Shown here: positions 1 to 10,790 of the stretch, one piece after another
Numbering within the stretch: the stretch's first letter is position 1
How the letters are laid out: every line of letters starts with the position of its first letter
DNA from: Watersipora subatra
Taxonomy: Eukaryota; Bryozoa; Gymnolaemata; Cheilostomatida; Watersiporidae
Direction: 5' to 3'
Assembly: GCF_963576615.1 (NCBI RefSeq)
Contig: NC_088717.1
Span: forward strand, 831,001 to 895,000
DNA length: 64,000 nt
Program-made: the position numbers and the translations under genes
Notes under the pieces: generated by a model
The model's input: the letters and a program-made list of their open reading frames with translations, nothing else
Databases searched by the model: none
What the model was told of the DNA's origin: nothing

Positions 1-173
1 CATTTCGTTAAGTGTAGGTGTGCTCTTCTGATAGCCGCCAGTCACATTGTTTACTGCGTTTTCAATTGGCTGGTTTAACAGTGAGCTGAAGCCGATAGCA
101 ACTTCATTTCTAATAGTAACATTTTCAGCCTCGTCGTTGATAGTTATTGCTGCCAACCAGAGATATTCTTGTG

Positions 174-3100
174 ATGAGCTCGTCGGGTAAGGAAGACGTA
201 TCTTCTGCATTGATGTCGGGACTTTTCATGCCTTGGCTACTCAGTGCAGGGCACTACGCTGGTTCCTTACCGACTGCGCTGAGCAGCGCGGGCTGTGGAC
301 TTCCTTGGGACACTCTGTCGTATATAGCGAAACAGCGCATCTCCAAGACTTCCGACACATCACGATTGGACAATCACGTAGCGGATGTGCAGGATTGTGC
401 TTTGGATCTCAGTCTTAAATCTTATCCATCATCAGAGAGCGAGTCTAGCCGTCAGAAGGATAGGGCGACTCATCCGGGCGCCTGTTCTGTATTCAACAAG
501 GGTATGCAATAGAGCTCTATTTTCAGCCCATGTGAGCTTTGCTTTGTAAGAAGTTTATTAAGTCGAGGTTGTGTAGGCTTGTCGATCTTGTTTATTGCAA
601 TTCATTTTGCCCCACTAGTTAACTAGAGCAAACCCAAGAGCATTGCCTTATTACATCACAGCTACGTCACTGTTGATAGCTTCCCTCTGTCTAGATCCTG
701 TTTGGACTCATCTTATAATTGGCTGGTGTCATCGTATTGTTATTGGCGCAGGCATTCGTTTACTTCCAATGACTTGTCGCTTCGCACCGCTTGTTGTTCT
801 TTCAAGTGGTTGGTAGTGTGTTCCTGGTTAAAAACAGAATGGGGTAGATTACAATTCAGTGCATGTGTCGCAATCAACTAGGCCTGTTCTGCGAGTGAAA
901 GAATGGGACACAGTTTAACTGATGATTTCAGTGATTTCCTCCTGTCCTAATCACCTTAACAATACAGCCGGTGTTTTTCCTTTTCTCTCATGATTGCTGG
1001 TGATGGGTGAGTCAAAGTGGTTATCCTAATATTTTACGAAGGCAGATGGGCTAGTTTCTACTTTAGGAGCGCCAAGCGAGCGGGCTAACCCGTTATTCAA
1101 ATAAGTTATATCACTGGTACTGTGTCTGTAGCTGATGTCTGTGAGACGGCAGGCAACAGGGAGGAATTGGCAGCCCATGCTTTATTGTCTATGGAATCAC
1201 CCAACGGTACAGAGTCACGCACACTTCTACAGAGCCTCATACCGAATGGTGACACCACCCACAGCTCACACTTGTCTAAAACAGGTATTTCTATTTTGTT
1301 AACCGGAATTTCCAAAAAGTTTCCGCTGTGCTTGACTGTGGTGTGGTAATACTTTGAGATACGAGTTTAATGCCTTCCAGGATGGAGTTCGTATGTCAAT
1401 TCACTCGTATGTATCTCAAATCAATTTTTCTAAATAAAATAACTAAACACAAATCGATCAGTTCCAACCATAGGAAGAATACTCCTAAAACAGGATATTA
1501 TTATGGAAAAACATTTTTAATTGCTCTAAATCGCCACCAAAGCTCACAAAGTAACAAATACCTATTTAGTGGTTATGATCTGCAATAAAATGTAACATTA
1601 TTATGTATAGTACTGTATGGAGTTGTTATTTTCGAGACAGTTGATGGCGTCTAACAGCTGCTTGAGAGAGACTTGATGGCAATGCGCACGGAATGCTACA
1701 CTTTTCTGACACTACACAACATAAACTTTAAATGTAATCTGAATGAATTTAGTTTACCATGCATACACTTAGAAATATGTTTTAATCTTACACAAATTTA
1801 ATTCTAATTTTATTTGCAGTTAACTTTTTTACTTTTGGCTTGGTTCTTTCAGACTCATTTTCACCTTCACTTTTAGTCGACCTTTTTAAATCTTGTTGAT
1901 CCAATGAGAAAGACTGAGCGATGCTATTCTCGTAAGCTGCGTCTCAGACACTCCGCTAGCCAGCGGCCACATTGAAAACCGTCTTGTATGCTCATATCTC
2001 AAATTTGTCTTTTATGTTAAGGCAAAAATATGATTCGAATTTTTCTCGTATCTCAAATTTCTTATATGTATCTCAAGGTATTACTGTATTGTCAACACAG
2101 TTTCGTCTATCAATGGTTGGTGTGGCCAAACCTGATTGTTACTATAACATATGCAAGCTTGGATGTCTGTCTCTCTTCCATTATTCAGCATCGACTTCTG
2201 AATAGAGGTTTACTCCCGTTATCTTGTTTACATACCTAGTTTGGTAGACAAGCACAGCTGATAGCTTGGTGATATGTTGTTTTCCTAGATCTCGACTGTT
2301 TAATTTATATGATATTAATCGGGTGTGTAGAAATCTTCCGCTTGTAATGATGTCATTTCCATGGCAACCAAAGTGTGGCTCGTAGGACGTGTAGTTCCTC
2401 ACGCCCGCTTATGTTTGACTGTTGATTAGTTTCAGTACCACTCAGCCCTGCTGACAGCGGAGTCTCAGATCTAGACAGCAGTAACAGCAGCGATGAAGCA
2501 AAGAGGAAACACAGTTTGCTAAAAAACAATGGTAGGCAGTAGTATCACCATTATCAGTTGCTGAGTTATTATTAAAGGGGTTTCTTGGGGTCGGAAGGCG
2601 CTCTAGTTTATCGACTCCCCTACTGATTACAGGAAACAAAGTATTAACGCTGCCTATCGTCTCCAGCTACCATCTCTTATCCTCCTCATATATCAAAACT
2701 GCGATGCAGACAAAACGGTCTAGCGTTGAAACTCATACCTCTCCAAGCGTCTCTCCCAATCTGGCAATGCGTGCAGGTGAGTTGTAGAGATGAGTCTCGT
2801 AGCCTCCGTTGCTTATGTCCTAGTATTTAGAGAAGGAGAAACAATTGCCAACCTGATCTTGCCATCTGCTGACAATCTAGCCCTCACCAAAAACGGTTAC
2901 CATCACTGGCTGACCCGCAAAAAAGCAATCTGACATTTATAAGTAAAAACAGTTTGGTTTTCAACGGTATGACATCTTTTGTTGACAATCATGAACAACA
3001 ATCCGGGTGTACGGCTAAAAGTGGTGATAGTCCCGGATGTTTCGTGTACTGATTTGGGGAGGGACAGTGGTAACTGATGCATACCCTTGCATTCCATGTG

Positions 3101-6100
3101 GCAATTGGAATAATAGCACTTTAGCCAAGTTCCGCATATCCTCAAGATGACTTGCACATATTTGAAGGAGATGAATTATGCTTGTGATTATTGGTTTTCC
3201 GTGTCCTGCAACTGTTCTGCCAGGCAATTCCACCACTGCAACCCTCTTATTTGTGACCCTCTTATTTGGAACCTTCAAGATTTGCTTAGTCATGATTGTT
3301 TTCAACAGCTGTTCTATAGTTGAATAAAGTTTCCAATTTGCTAAAATGTAGAGATGATGTCAGTTATGTTGGCTAGGGCGATCAGATATATGATTTGTTG
3401 CGTTTTTAGAGTCCGTTCAGCCCAAATATATCCTATCACATACGCAGTCTCATGTGATGGATGTGTCAAACAAACTGAAGCGTCAGAGGGAGGTGCCCTA
3501 CTGCGACGACACAGAATATGAACATTCGGGAGCCGGTGGGCCGTTCATGAAACGGAAGCGAGAAAGTGAGTATATATGGTTTGTACTAGCATTGTCCCGT
3601 ATTTGTCTCTAGGAGTTGGATGACTTACTCAGTGTCTGATTGCTTGCAATACTAATTGCAGGATCGCCAGTAATGGAATTTAGTTTAAGATGAATACTTC
3701 GTGTGAACATTTAACATAGCTTTAACCGCTGGTCTTGGGTTTACTCTAGAGGTCATGTTTGCAGGCAGCACCACCTACTTGTGGGAGTTTCTGCTGCAAC
3801 TATTGCAAGACAAGGAAACCTGCCCTCGTTATATCAAATGGACAAACAGGGAGCGCGGAATTTTCAAGCTAGTTGACTCAAAGGCCGTCTCCAAACTCTG
3901 GGGCATTCATAAGAATAAGCCAGATATGAACTACGAGACGATGGGTCGTGCTCTTAGGTAAGCCGGCATCAAAAATAAAATCTATTTAAACATGTTCTAT
4001 TTATATATTTTGTTGAAATAATTATATTATCAAATTAAAAAATGCTCAATCTTGTTTGATGTCAAATAGTCAGGCAACCAGGTATAATCAACATTTGATT
4101 ACCTTGCGGTTGCAGCAATTACATTCCATGGAGCTATTTTTAAATCATCCATTAGGGAGATCCTCCCCCATCTGCGCTGGTGTTAGCTAAGCTTTCATGA
4201 GGCTAGATGGTGCTAGGGATTCAGTTTATCTATATATGAAAAAAGGTCTGTCAGCTTAATAGAGTTCTTCAACTGAGATTAACTAGAGAGCATGAATCTA
4301 TAGATTATGGTTGCACTCCGTTGCACATCTCAATCACATCCCTTTGTCTTTAACAAGCTTTTACTGACTTCAGCATTAACAATGACATTAAAATATTATA
4401 TTAATATCAATTTTCTCTCGTGAAATAGACAGAGCTCTACAATGTAGTCGTGACCTTAAAACTGTTATGCTTCAAACAATTACTTGCGTATAAAAACGAG
4501 TTCTGTCAGTTGATGTACTGTGGCAAAATCAAATGGTTGACACAACGTAGCTCTGTCAGCACTCGTCACTCTGTCAGCTCTCATTGATTATAAACCATAT
4601 ACAGTCAAACATGGATAACTCGTCCACGGATAGCTCGAACACATGGTTAATTCGAACATTTCCTTTGGTCCGTTCCCACGTAATGATAAATTGCTATAGA
4701 TAACTCGAACTCAACACTGTTAATTCGAACTGTTTTTTTGCCCAACAGCTACCGAAACGGTTGTTTTCGCTTTAGAAAATCACTTTATTCAAAGCCATAG
4801 AGGTAAACTTCATCTTTTCGTAATTCATAAGCGTCGTTATTACCACCATCGGCAAAATATTTTTGTCAACGGCTTTTCTAAAAGTTTGGTGAAATTTGAT
4901 TTATACTGCAATACGATGAATAGCACGGGCTAGCCGGGTCACGCGCGCAAGAATTTTCGCCACGCACATACAAAACAAAAATCGCATGTTGTTTTGTATG
5001 TGCGTGGCGAAAATCCTCGAGTGCGTGACTCGGCTAGCCCGTGATGAATAGTTTTCCGACGTTGATTCCGTGTTGAATCAACGTCGGAATGTTGAATGTT
5101 TAAAACGTCTTAAAAAATGTTGTAATTAAAAGTATACGTTGTCTGAGCTACAAAAAACTTCATCGTTTGACCTAAACACAGAATACGTGTGTACATTCAA
5201 TAAGTATCTATTAAAAAAGCGTGAGTGATATAGAATGTACCGTAAAACTTCTAATTGAACTGCCTCGGAGTGTTGCTCTTAACGAATCCCAGGTAAAGTA
5301 AGGTAATCTGCATAAACTTCAAGAAAAAACGGCAAAATTGATCGTGGGTAAAATCCCAAAAGAAAAAAATGTCTTTTCTTTTGAGCATTTCAACAACGAT
5401 CAAGTTTTGCCAATGTCAATCTGAAAAACGTCCTGGCAATAACATCACCTCAAACAACAAACCAATCTCAAGTGATAGAAAAATCTCTATACTTTTTGAT
5501 GAAAACGTTTTACACTTTACATTAGAAGCATTTAATTTGAAACAAGCCATTTGTGCTTTTGATTTATATTATAGTTTGTATATGTACATGTATCTACTAA
5601 TAAATAAGTAAATATATGGACTTGTGACAGTGCTCTGATAACTAGAATGCTCTGATAATTCGAACACTTTTGCTCGGTCCCTTGAAGTTCGAGTTATCCA
5701 TGTTTGACTGTACAGTGGAACCTCGGTTCTCAAACATAATCCTTTCCAGATGAAAGTTCAAAAGCCAAGTTGTTCAAAATCTGAAACAATTATTCCCATT
5801 AGAATTAATGTATGTAAATTTTAATCCGTTCCAAGCCGAGAAAACAACTTCGGTAAAGTATTTTTAAGCATTTTACCCCATAAACTGTATTCTATACTAC
5901 ATACTATAAATAAAACTGAGTAGACATAGAACATGTTATTTTTAATAAAATATTTTCTATTTATGATGATGAAAACAGAAAACAAAAAGTAAACATTTTG
6001 TGTGCTTCTCTCTTAAAACATCGAAAACATTCTAGGTTAAGATACACTACCAAAAATTGCAGTAATTGATAATGTAACAGCAAAGAATGCAACAGATCAC

Positions 6101-7598
6101 ATCATCGATATCACAACAGATATTACATCAAAAATCGTGTGAAAAAGAAAATATAAACAGCGATGGGATGTTTACTTCAAATATTTGAAGGAGATTCCTC
6201 CTCCAAAACAATTTAGGGTAACTCGACTGGAGGAGTTGTCTCCCTAGCAAATATCTTCGGTAGAGGGGTGTCGTCCCTTTCCTTTCGTCTGTCCCGTTCC
6301 TTAATTTTTGTAAAGAATTTATGAAGCGTAAATTGCTTCTTCCTTTGTTAACGAATGTTTCCAAGCTGTTTCCGGAGCTGTTCCGAATGTTTAATTCCAA
6401 TGCGCATGCTCCGGTTTGGTCGAGAACCGAATTTATGTTCGAGATTCGAGACGAACAAATCTCAAATTTTTTGGTCGAAAACCGAATTGGTTGAGAACTG
6501 AAGCGTTCGAGAACCGAGGTTCCACTGTAGATCTATCGAACAGAATACATCACGGTTAATTTTAAACGATGACTATAAACCATATAGATATATCGAACAG
6601 AATACATCACGGTTAACTTTAAACGATGACTATAAACCATATAGATATATCGAACAGAATACATCACGGTTAACTTTAAACGATGACTATAAACCATATA
6701 GATCTATCGAAATGAGTACATCACGGTTAATTTTAAACGATGGCTATAAACCATATAGATCTATCGAACAGAGTACATCACGGTTAACTTTGAATGATGA
6801 CTATAAACCATATAGATATATCGAACAGAGTACATCACGGTTAACTTTAAACGATGACTATAAACCATATAGATATATCGAACAGAGTACATCACGGTTA
6901 ATTTTAAATTCTCATGAGATAAGTTGAGTGCTAAAACTCATTGAGAAATGTCTACGTTATCATCATGTGTACTTCTGCACTAAACTTACCACTCAAGTAT
7001 TGACTAGTTGGAAAGTGTCTTTGGTACCAGATGACTACAATTTCTCTAAGATTAGAAATTTGTCCTATTATCAAAGTATATACTGACCACTTGTTTAGGG
7101 TTGCCAAGATGTCTCTATTTTTCACCAGTCAGCAGCAATCCACTTTTGGTCAATTAACAAAGTTTTTCACTTCAACTTGTATACACTATACACTCTATAC
7201 ACTTGTTTTAGTGCAAGGTTAACTAAAGGTTAAAGGTTAACTAAAAGCGTACTAATTGTGTATATGTTGTGGCGAGACATTTTCGCTGTCTCGATGTTTA
7301 CTGGGACAATTTTTAATTCTTAAATCTTTACAAATACCTGTTTAGCTGACGTATTTGAGTGAAGTTCTCTCGTCTTAATGCTAGGAGTTACTTACATACA
7401 TAAGTATGCCATAATTTTTGGCCATTCTCCGTAGCACCTGTTACAGTTGTCATTTCATTGGAGTAAATCATAATCTCTTCTCTTCCTAGGTACTACTATG
7501 CCAGGGGCATACTTAACAAGGTCGACGGACAGAGACTAGTCTACCAATTTGCTGAAGTTCCTAAAAACATTATTGAAATAGACTGCACCAGTTTGTGA
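174..7598 (+). CDS. ELF: ETS-domain transcription factor, ELF/E74 group (7 coding exons)
   Basis: Sequence-specific DNA-binding transcription factor acting in the nucleus. Coding exons: 174-501, 1132-1284, 2436-2531, 2667-2776, 3448-3565, 3765-3957 and 7490-7598. All junctions are GT-AG with compatible phases, and the total is 1107 nt (368 residues). ATG 174 was chosen because an in-frame TAG lies at 141-143; an AG at 127-128 after a T-rich tract suggests a 5' UTR exon starting at 129. The N-terminal 268 residues are low in recognisable domains but hold ALDLSLK (residues 76-82), similar to CtBP-binding PxDLS motifs, and basic stretches KLKRQRE and MKRKRE just before the ETS domain. The ETS domain covers about residues 269-355 and is closest to ELF1/2/4 and insect E74. 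The protein stops about 13 residues after it, as in E74 and unlike vertebrate ELF1, where the ETS domain is followed by a long tail. Exon 2667-2776 is the least certain: the frame needs an exon of that phase, but its composition is unremarkable. Confidence 0.85.
3765..7598 (+). CDS. ELF: ETS DNA-binding domain exons (last two exons of the ELF/E74-like gene)
   Basis: Exon 3765-3957 encodes the first two thirds of the winged helix-turn-helix: [19 protein letters not shown], then [37 protein letters not shown] and MGRALR. Exon 7490-7598 encodes [20 protein letters not shown] and then [10 protein letters not shown] before TGA at 7596-7598. The split codon (AG at 3956-3957 plus G at 7490) makes the Arg that follows ALR. 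The recognition helix with [14 protein letters not shown] is intact, including the two arginine/tyrosine positions that contact GGA(A/T) in this family. Ala stands where ELF proteins and E74 usually have Gln (YYYQRGIL). The intron between the two exons is 3.5 kb and contains several transposable elements, none of which interrupts coding sequence. Confidence 0.93.
4924..5043. mobile_element. 120-bp hairpin MITE with 8-bp target duplication, nested in the pogo-like element
   Basis: The two halves are imperfect reverse complements: CACGGGCTAGCC at the left end and GGCTAGCCCGTG at the right, with matching TTTTCGCCACGCACATAC inside. Identical 8-bp direct repeats ATGAATAG flank it at 4916-4923 and 5044-5051. 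An 8-bp duplication is typical of hAT-type transposition, so a hAT-like MITE is inferred. It is richer in CpG than its surroundings. Confidence 0.8.
5054..5089. repeat. Perfect short palindrome
   Basis: TTCCGACGTTGATTC at 5054-5068 is followed by a 6-nt spacer and its exact reverse complement at 5075-5089. It lies two bases beyond the nested MITE inside the pogo-like element and could be a second small foldback insertion or part of the element. Confidence 0.75.
5713..6527. mobile_element. Second pogo/Tigger-like MITE, abutting the first
   Basis: Terminal inverted repeats CAGTGGAACCTCGGTTCTC (5713) and its complement ending at 6527, flanked by TA at 5711-5712 and 6528-6529. The left TA is the same dinucleotide that closes the preceding element, so the two are joined end to end by one TA. 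No transposase frame is present. The terminal sequence belongs to a different family from the CAGTCAAACATGG element next to it. Confidence 0.85.
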
Positions 7599-8954
7599 AA
7601 CAATCTCGGTACAGAGTGTATGGTCGCTCGTAGTCTTCGTCTTCCAGAAGAACGTCCCTGTGATGGTGCATTGTGGGTATAACTGATGGAGTTGTCTCCT
7701 TAACCAAGTCATGGGGACTGACGATCTCGGTGCGCGGGAGTGTCCTTGAACTCAGTTAACTATTGCGACATTCCTCAGCCGTACAACTTGGATTTTTTAG
7801 CATTATTTTTGCCAATTGGGTTTGGTTGGCATGATGCATATCTGTACAGTAAGTTGCATTCGGATAAGAAACTCGGTTGCTCAAGAGTGGATTTGATGGT
7901 TTTTAGTTCTAAACTGCAGAGTCGCCTGTTCTATCTACTAACTACTTTCAGGCTAATATTTTTGTCAGTTCCTACTTTAGTTTTGTTAAAGAAACTATAT
8001 ATTATAGATCGTATGGTTATATTTCTGTTATCGCTATATTCTTGTATTTACATACCGTTATGTATGACAAATTCTTTTCTACTTTGTATATAGTGTATGA
8101 AATTTCATTATAATATAATTTTTATTGATCAAATGATGTCTCGTGAATCAGTCGTCTAACCCGGTTGGATGAAACCATCGAACGTTAGAATACAGACTAT
8201 TTTTTTGTTTAATTCGTTCCAGAGCCTTTGGAGAAACAACCATAAATATTTCAGATCTCTTCCTATCACTCTCTTGAAGTCAGTGGAAGCGACTAAGTCT
8301 ATCTATGGTTGTTGCTTACATATGATAGCAGATCTCTAATTAACTTGATTGCAAGCAGTCATCTGCTATGAGTTTGTATTGATCTACCTCCATTTTAAAT
8401 TCCCCTTAGCTAGATCTTTACTGCGGAATCTACATGTAGGCCTTCCTTGATTTCACTCACCATCAAATAGTTGCATATATAATAGTTTGTATCGCGAGTC
8501 AGTCGTCTATTCTGTTTACATGGCCTGACCATCTCGGACTAATTTCAATAAGGATGTCAGCCGTTGATGGTAGGCCCCTGCCCATTTTACGATTTTAATG
8601 TTTGTGATCTTGTCCTGCCACTTCATGTTCATGATGTCCCTCGAGTGTCTCATCATCACAACATCTAGTTTATTTACTTGAGCTTGATAAATTGTGGAGC
8701 GGTTATGTCTACATCGTATTTACCTATGCTGCGAGTGCTGTCTGGCGCATAGGTCTTTTTGAGCACTCTTTGTCTAATAATGTCCTTACATTCCATTCAG
8801 CTAGATTCAATAATTTCTGACTTATTACATTTCTTGCGAGCTTACTTTTCACTGGGTGCCGGAGAGGAAGCTGAACAGCGAAAACCTCGTTAACCCGGAG
8901 GAAGTTCGAGCCGGTATTAGGAACTGTGACATTCGCCATTTTCTATAGCGTTCC
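7599..8954. other. 3' flank of the ETS gene, no recognisable gene
   Basis: Probable 3' UTR followed by intergenic DNA. No canonical AATAAA was found on the + strand close to the stop codon, so the transcript end is not placed. A 117-codon open stretch at 7740-8093 lacks an ATG near its start and looks like chance. Nothing else is recognised. Confidence 0.5.
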
Positions 8955-8958
8955 TTAA

Positions 8959-9836
8959 AGGTTGACTTGCAACAAAATTCACATTACAGTTATTTGATAT
9001 CAAAAGATTCACCATGTCTTACTCTGTTGTGTTGTAGGTGCAAAATATGTGGAAATGTGATTACAAGCTCTTAAATGCTAAAAAACTAACAGTTAATCAC
9101 AGCCACACGAGACCGCCGTAGTTTGGATTCTCTTTCCAAAACGGCTCAAATGTGACGTAGTTGTGGGAGATGGTTTCTGTTTACACTTTCATGCAACCTT
9201 ATTCGTCGAAATATTTTCACAAATATACTTCACGCATTCAATAAAACCATGTCTATTGTTCTTACGCGTCTGTTTTATCGTCTTGTAATGCTGTCACTTT
9301 TAGCAGTGATATCTTATAACTTACCGTAAAAATTCATTTAATTTTCTAATCTTACATCGAAGGAGTACATATCATTGTATGATAATCAAGACGAGCCTGT
9401 GGGTCACCTGTGATAATCGAAAAGTGCTGCAAAAATTATTTGCGAAGTATTGGGTCACATGATCAGATTACGACCTGACGATTAGATCAAGCCGAAACAA
9501 AACTGTAAAGTATCGAGCATCTATATTTGATACGGGGTCTTCGGTGAAACCTGAAGTGTTTGTCATAAACTAGTGCTACGATAAGTTTTATATTGAGCTT
9601 TTTATTGGCCTGTCAATTCACGTGAGAACATCACGTGACAAGACAATAACCAAACGGTCATGACTACATCAGAGAAATAAACAAATTCAAATCTACGGCA
9701 GCTTTTCGTTTTTTTAGCTTTTAAGAGCTTGTAATCACATTTTTACATATTTGGCACCTACAACACAACAGAGAAAGACATGGTGAATCTTTTGATACTA
9801 AATAACTGTAATGTGAATTTTGTTGCAAGTCAGCCT
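8959..9836. mobile_element. TTAA-flanked foldback element (piggyBac-type MITE)
   Basis: An 878-bp element with long terminal inverted repeats. The left arm (from AGGTTGACTTGCAAC at 8959 to about 9090) is matched in reverse complement by about 9705-9836 (GTTGCAAGTCAGCCT). Arms share TCACATTACAGTTA, GATTCACCATGTCTT, TGTTGTGTTGTAGGTGC and GTGATTACAAGCTCTTAA with few mismatches. TTAA flanks both ends (8955-8958 and 9837-9840), the target-site duplication of piggyBac-type transposons. No transposase frame is visible in the 600-bp centre. Confidence 0.8.
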
Positions 9837-10000
9837 TTAAGTTATAAGTGAATTCTGGCTTTTGTTGGACCAGAGTCACTCTCTCTCTCTACAGGAAGGA
9901 AGAGGAAGTATTTCAGATCTACATATACAGTGGTATGTCTGGCTCTTGGGTCTGACACGAATCTTTTGTCACATGCACTTTGAAACTCTTGAACCATCCT

Positions 10001-10790
10001 TTACAATGGGATATGCTTCACTCAGTTGAGATGTCTCTATACAATGGGATATGCTTCACTCAGTTGATATGTCTCTATACAATGGGACATGCTTCACTCA
10101 GTTGAGATGTCTCTATACAATGGGATATGCTTCACTCAGTTGATATGTCTCTTCACAATGGGATATTCTTCACTCAGTTGATGTCTCTATACAATGGAGT
10201 ACGCTTCACTCAGTTGAGATGTCTCTATACAATGGGATATGCTTCACTCAGTTGATATGTCTCTTCACAATGGGATATTCTTCACTCAGTTGATGTCTCT
10301 ATACAATGGAGTACGCTTCACTCAATTGAGATGTCTCTATACAATGGGATATGCTTTACTCAGTTGAGATGTCTCTATACAATGGGATATGCTTTACTCA
10401 GTTGATATTCTCTATACAATGGAAAACGCTTCACTCAGTTGAGATGTTTCTATATGATGGGATATGCTTCACTCAGTTGAGATGTTTCTTTACAATGGGA
10501 TATGCTTCACTCAGTTGATATGTCTCTTTACAATGGGATATGCTTCACTCAGTTGAGATGTCTCTATACAATGGGATATGCTTTACTCAGTTGATATTCT
10601 CTATACAATGGAATACGCTTCACTCAGTTGAGATGTTTCTATATGATGGGATATGCTTCACTCAGTTGAGATGTTTCTTTACAATGGGATATGCTTCACT
10701 CAGTTGATATGTCTCTTTACAATGGGATATGCTTCACTCAGTTGAGATTTCTCTATACAATGGGATATGCTTCACTCAGCTGAGATGTCT
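10001..10790. repeat. 38-bp minisatellite, about 21 copies
   Basis: Tandem copies of a unit containing ACAATGGGATATGCTTCACT and CAGTTGAGATGTCTCTAT. Variants (GATATG, GATATTC, TTCTTTAC, TATATGATGG) recur in the same order about 189 bp apart (for example TATATGATGG at 10451 and 10640), showing a higher-order block of about five monomers. The array is intergenic. Confidence 0.92.

Larger units (their letters stand above)
4602..5710 (+). mobile_element. Non-autonomous pogo/Tigger-like element, copy 1
   Basis: The ends are inverted repeats: CAGTCAAACATGGATAACTC at 4602 and the reverse complement of the same sequence at 5691-5710. The element is flanked by TA on both sides (4600-4601 and 5711-5712), the target duplication of Tc1/mariner-pogo elements. 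Subterminal stretches repeat the AACTCGAAC motif typical of Tigger/pogo-like families. No transposase reading frame is visible. It carries a nested 120-bp MITE (4924-5043) and a 15-bp-arm hairpin at 5054-5089. A second copy in opposite orientation lies at 12915-13720. Confidence 0.85.
4585..6908. repeat. 57-bp tandem repeat, split by two transposons
   Basis: About 6.6 copies of a 57-bp unit run from 6530 to 6908; the unit contains TATCGAACAGA, CATCACGGTTAA and GACTATAAACCATATA. A partial unit ending in GATTATAAACCATATA also lies at about 4585-4601, immediately left of the first transposon. The simplest reading is that the array was one block and both pogo-like elements (4602-5710 and 5713-6527) entered it at a TA. 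The unit is 19 codons long, so it is open in one frame, but there is no sign that it is translated; it sits in an intron. Confidence 0.85.

Noticed and set aside
7740..8093. 117-codon frame after the ETS gene
   Set aside because: Begins without an ATG, has an AT-rich hydrophobic composition, and no recognised domain; most likely chance in 3' flank.
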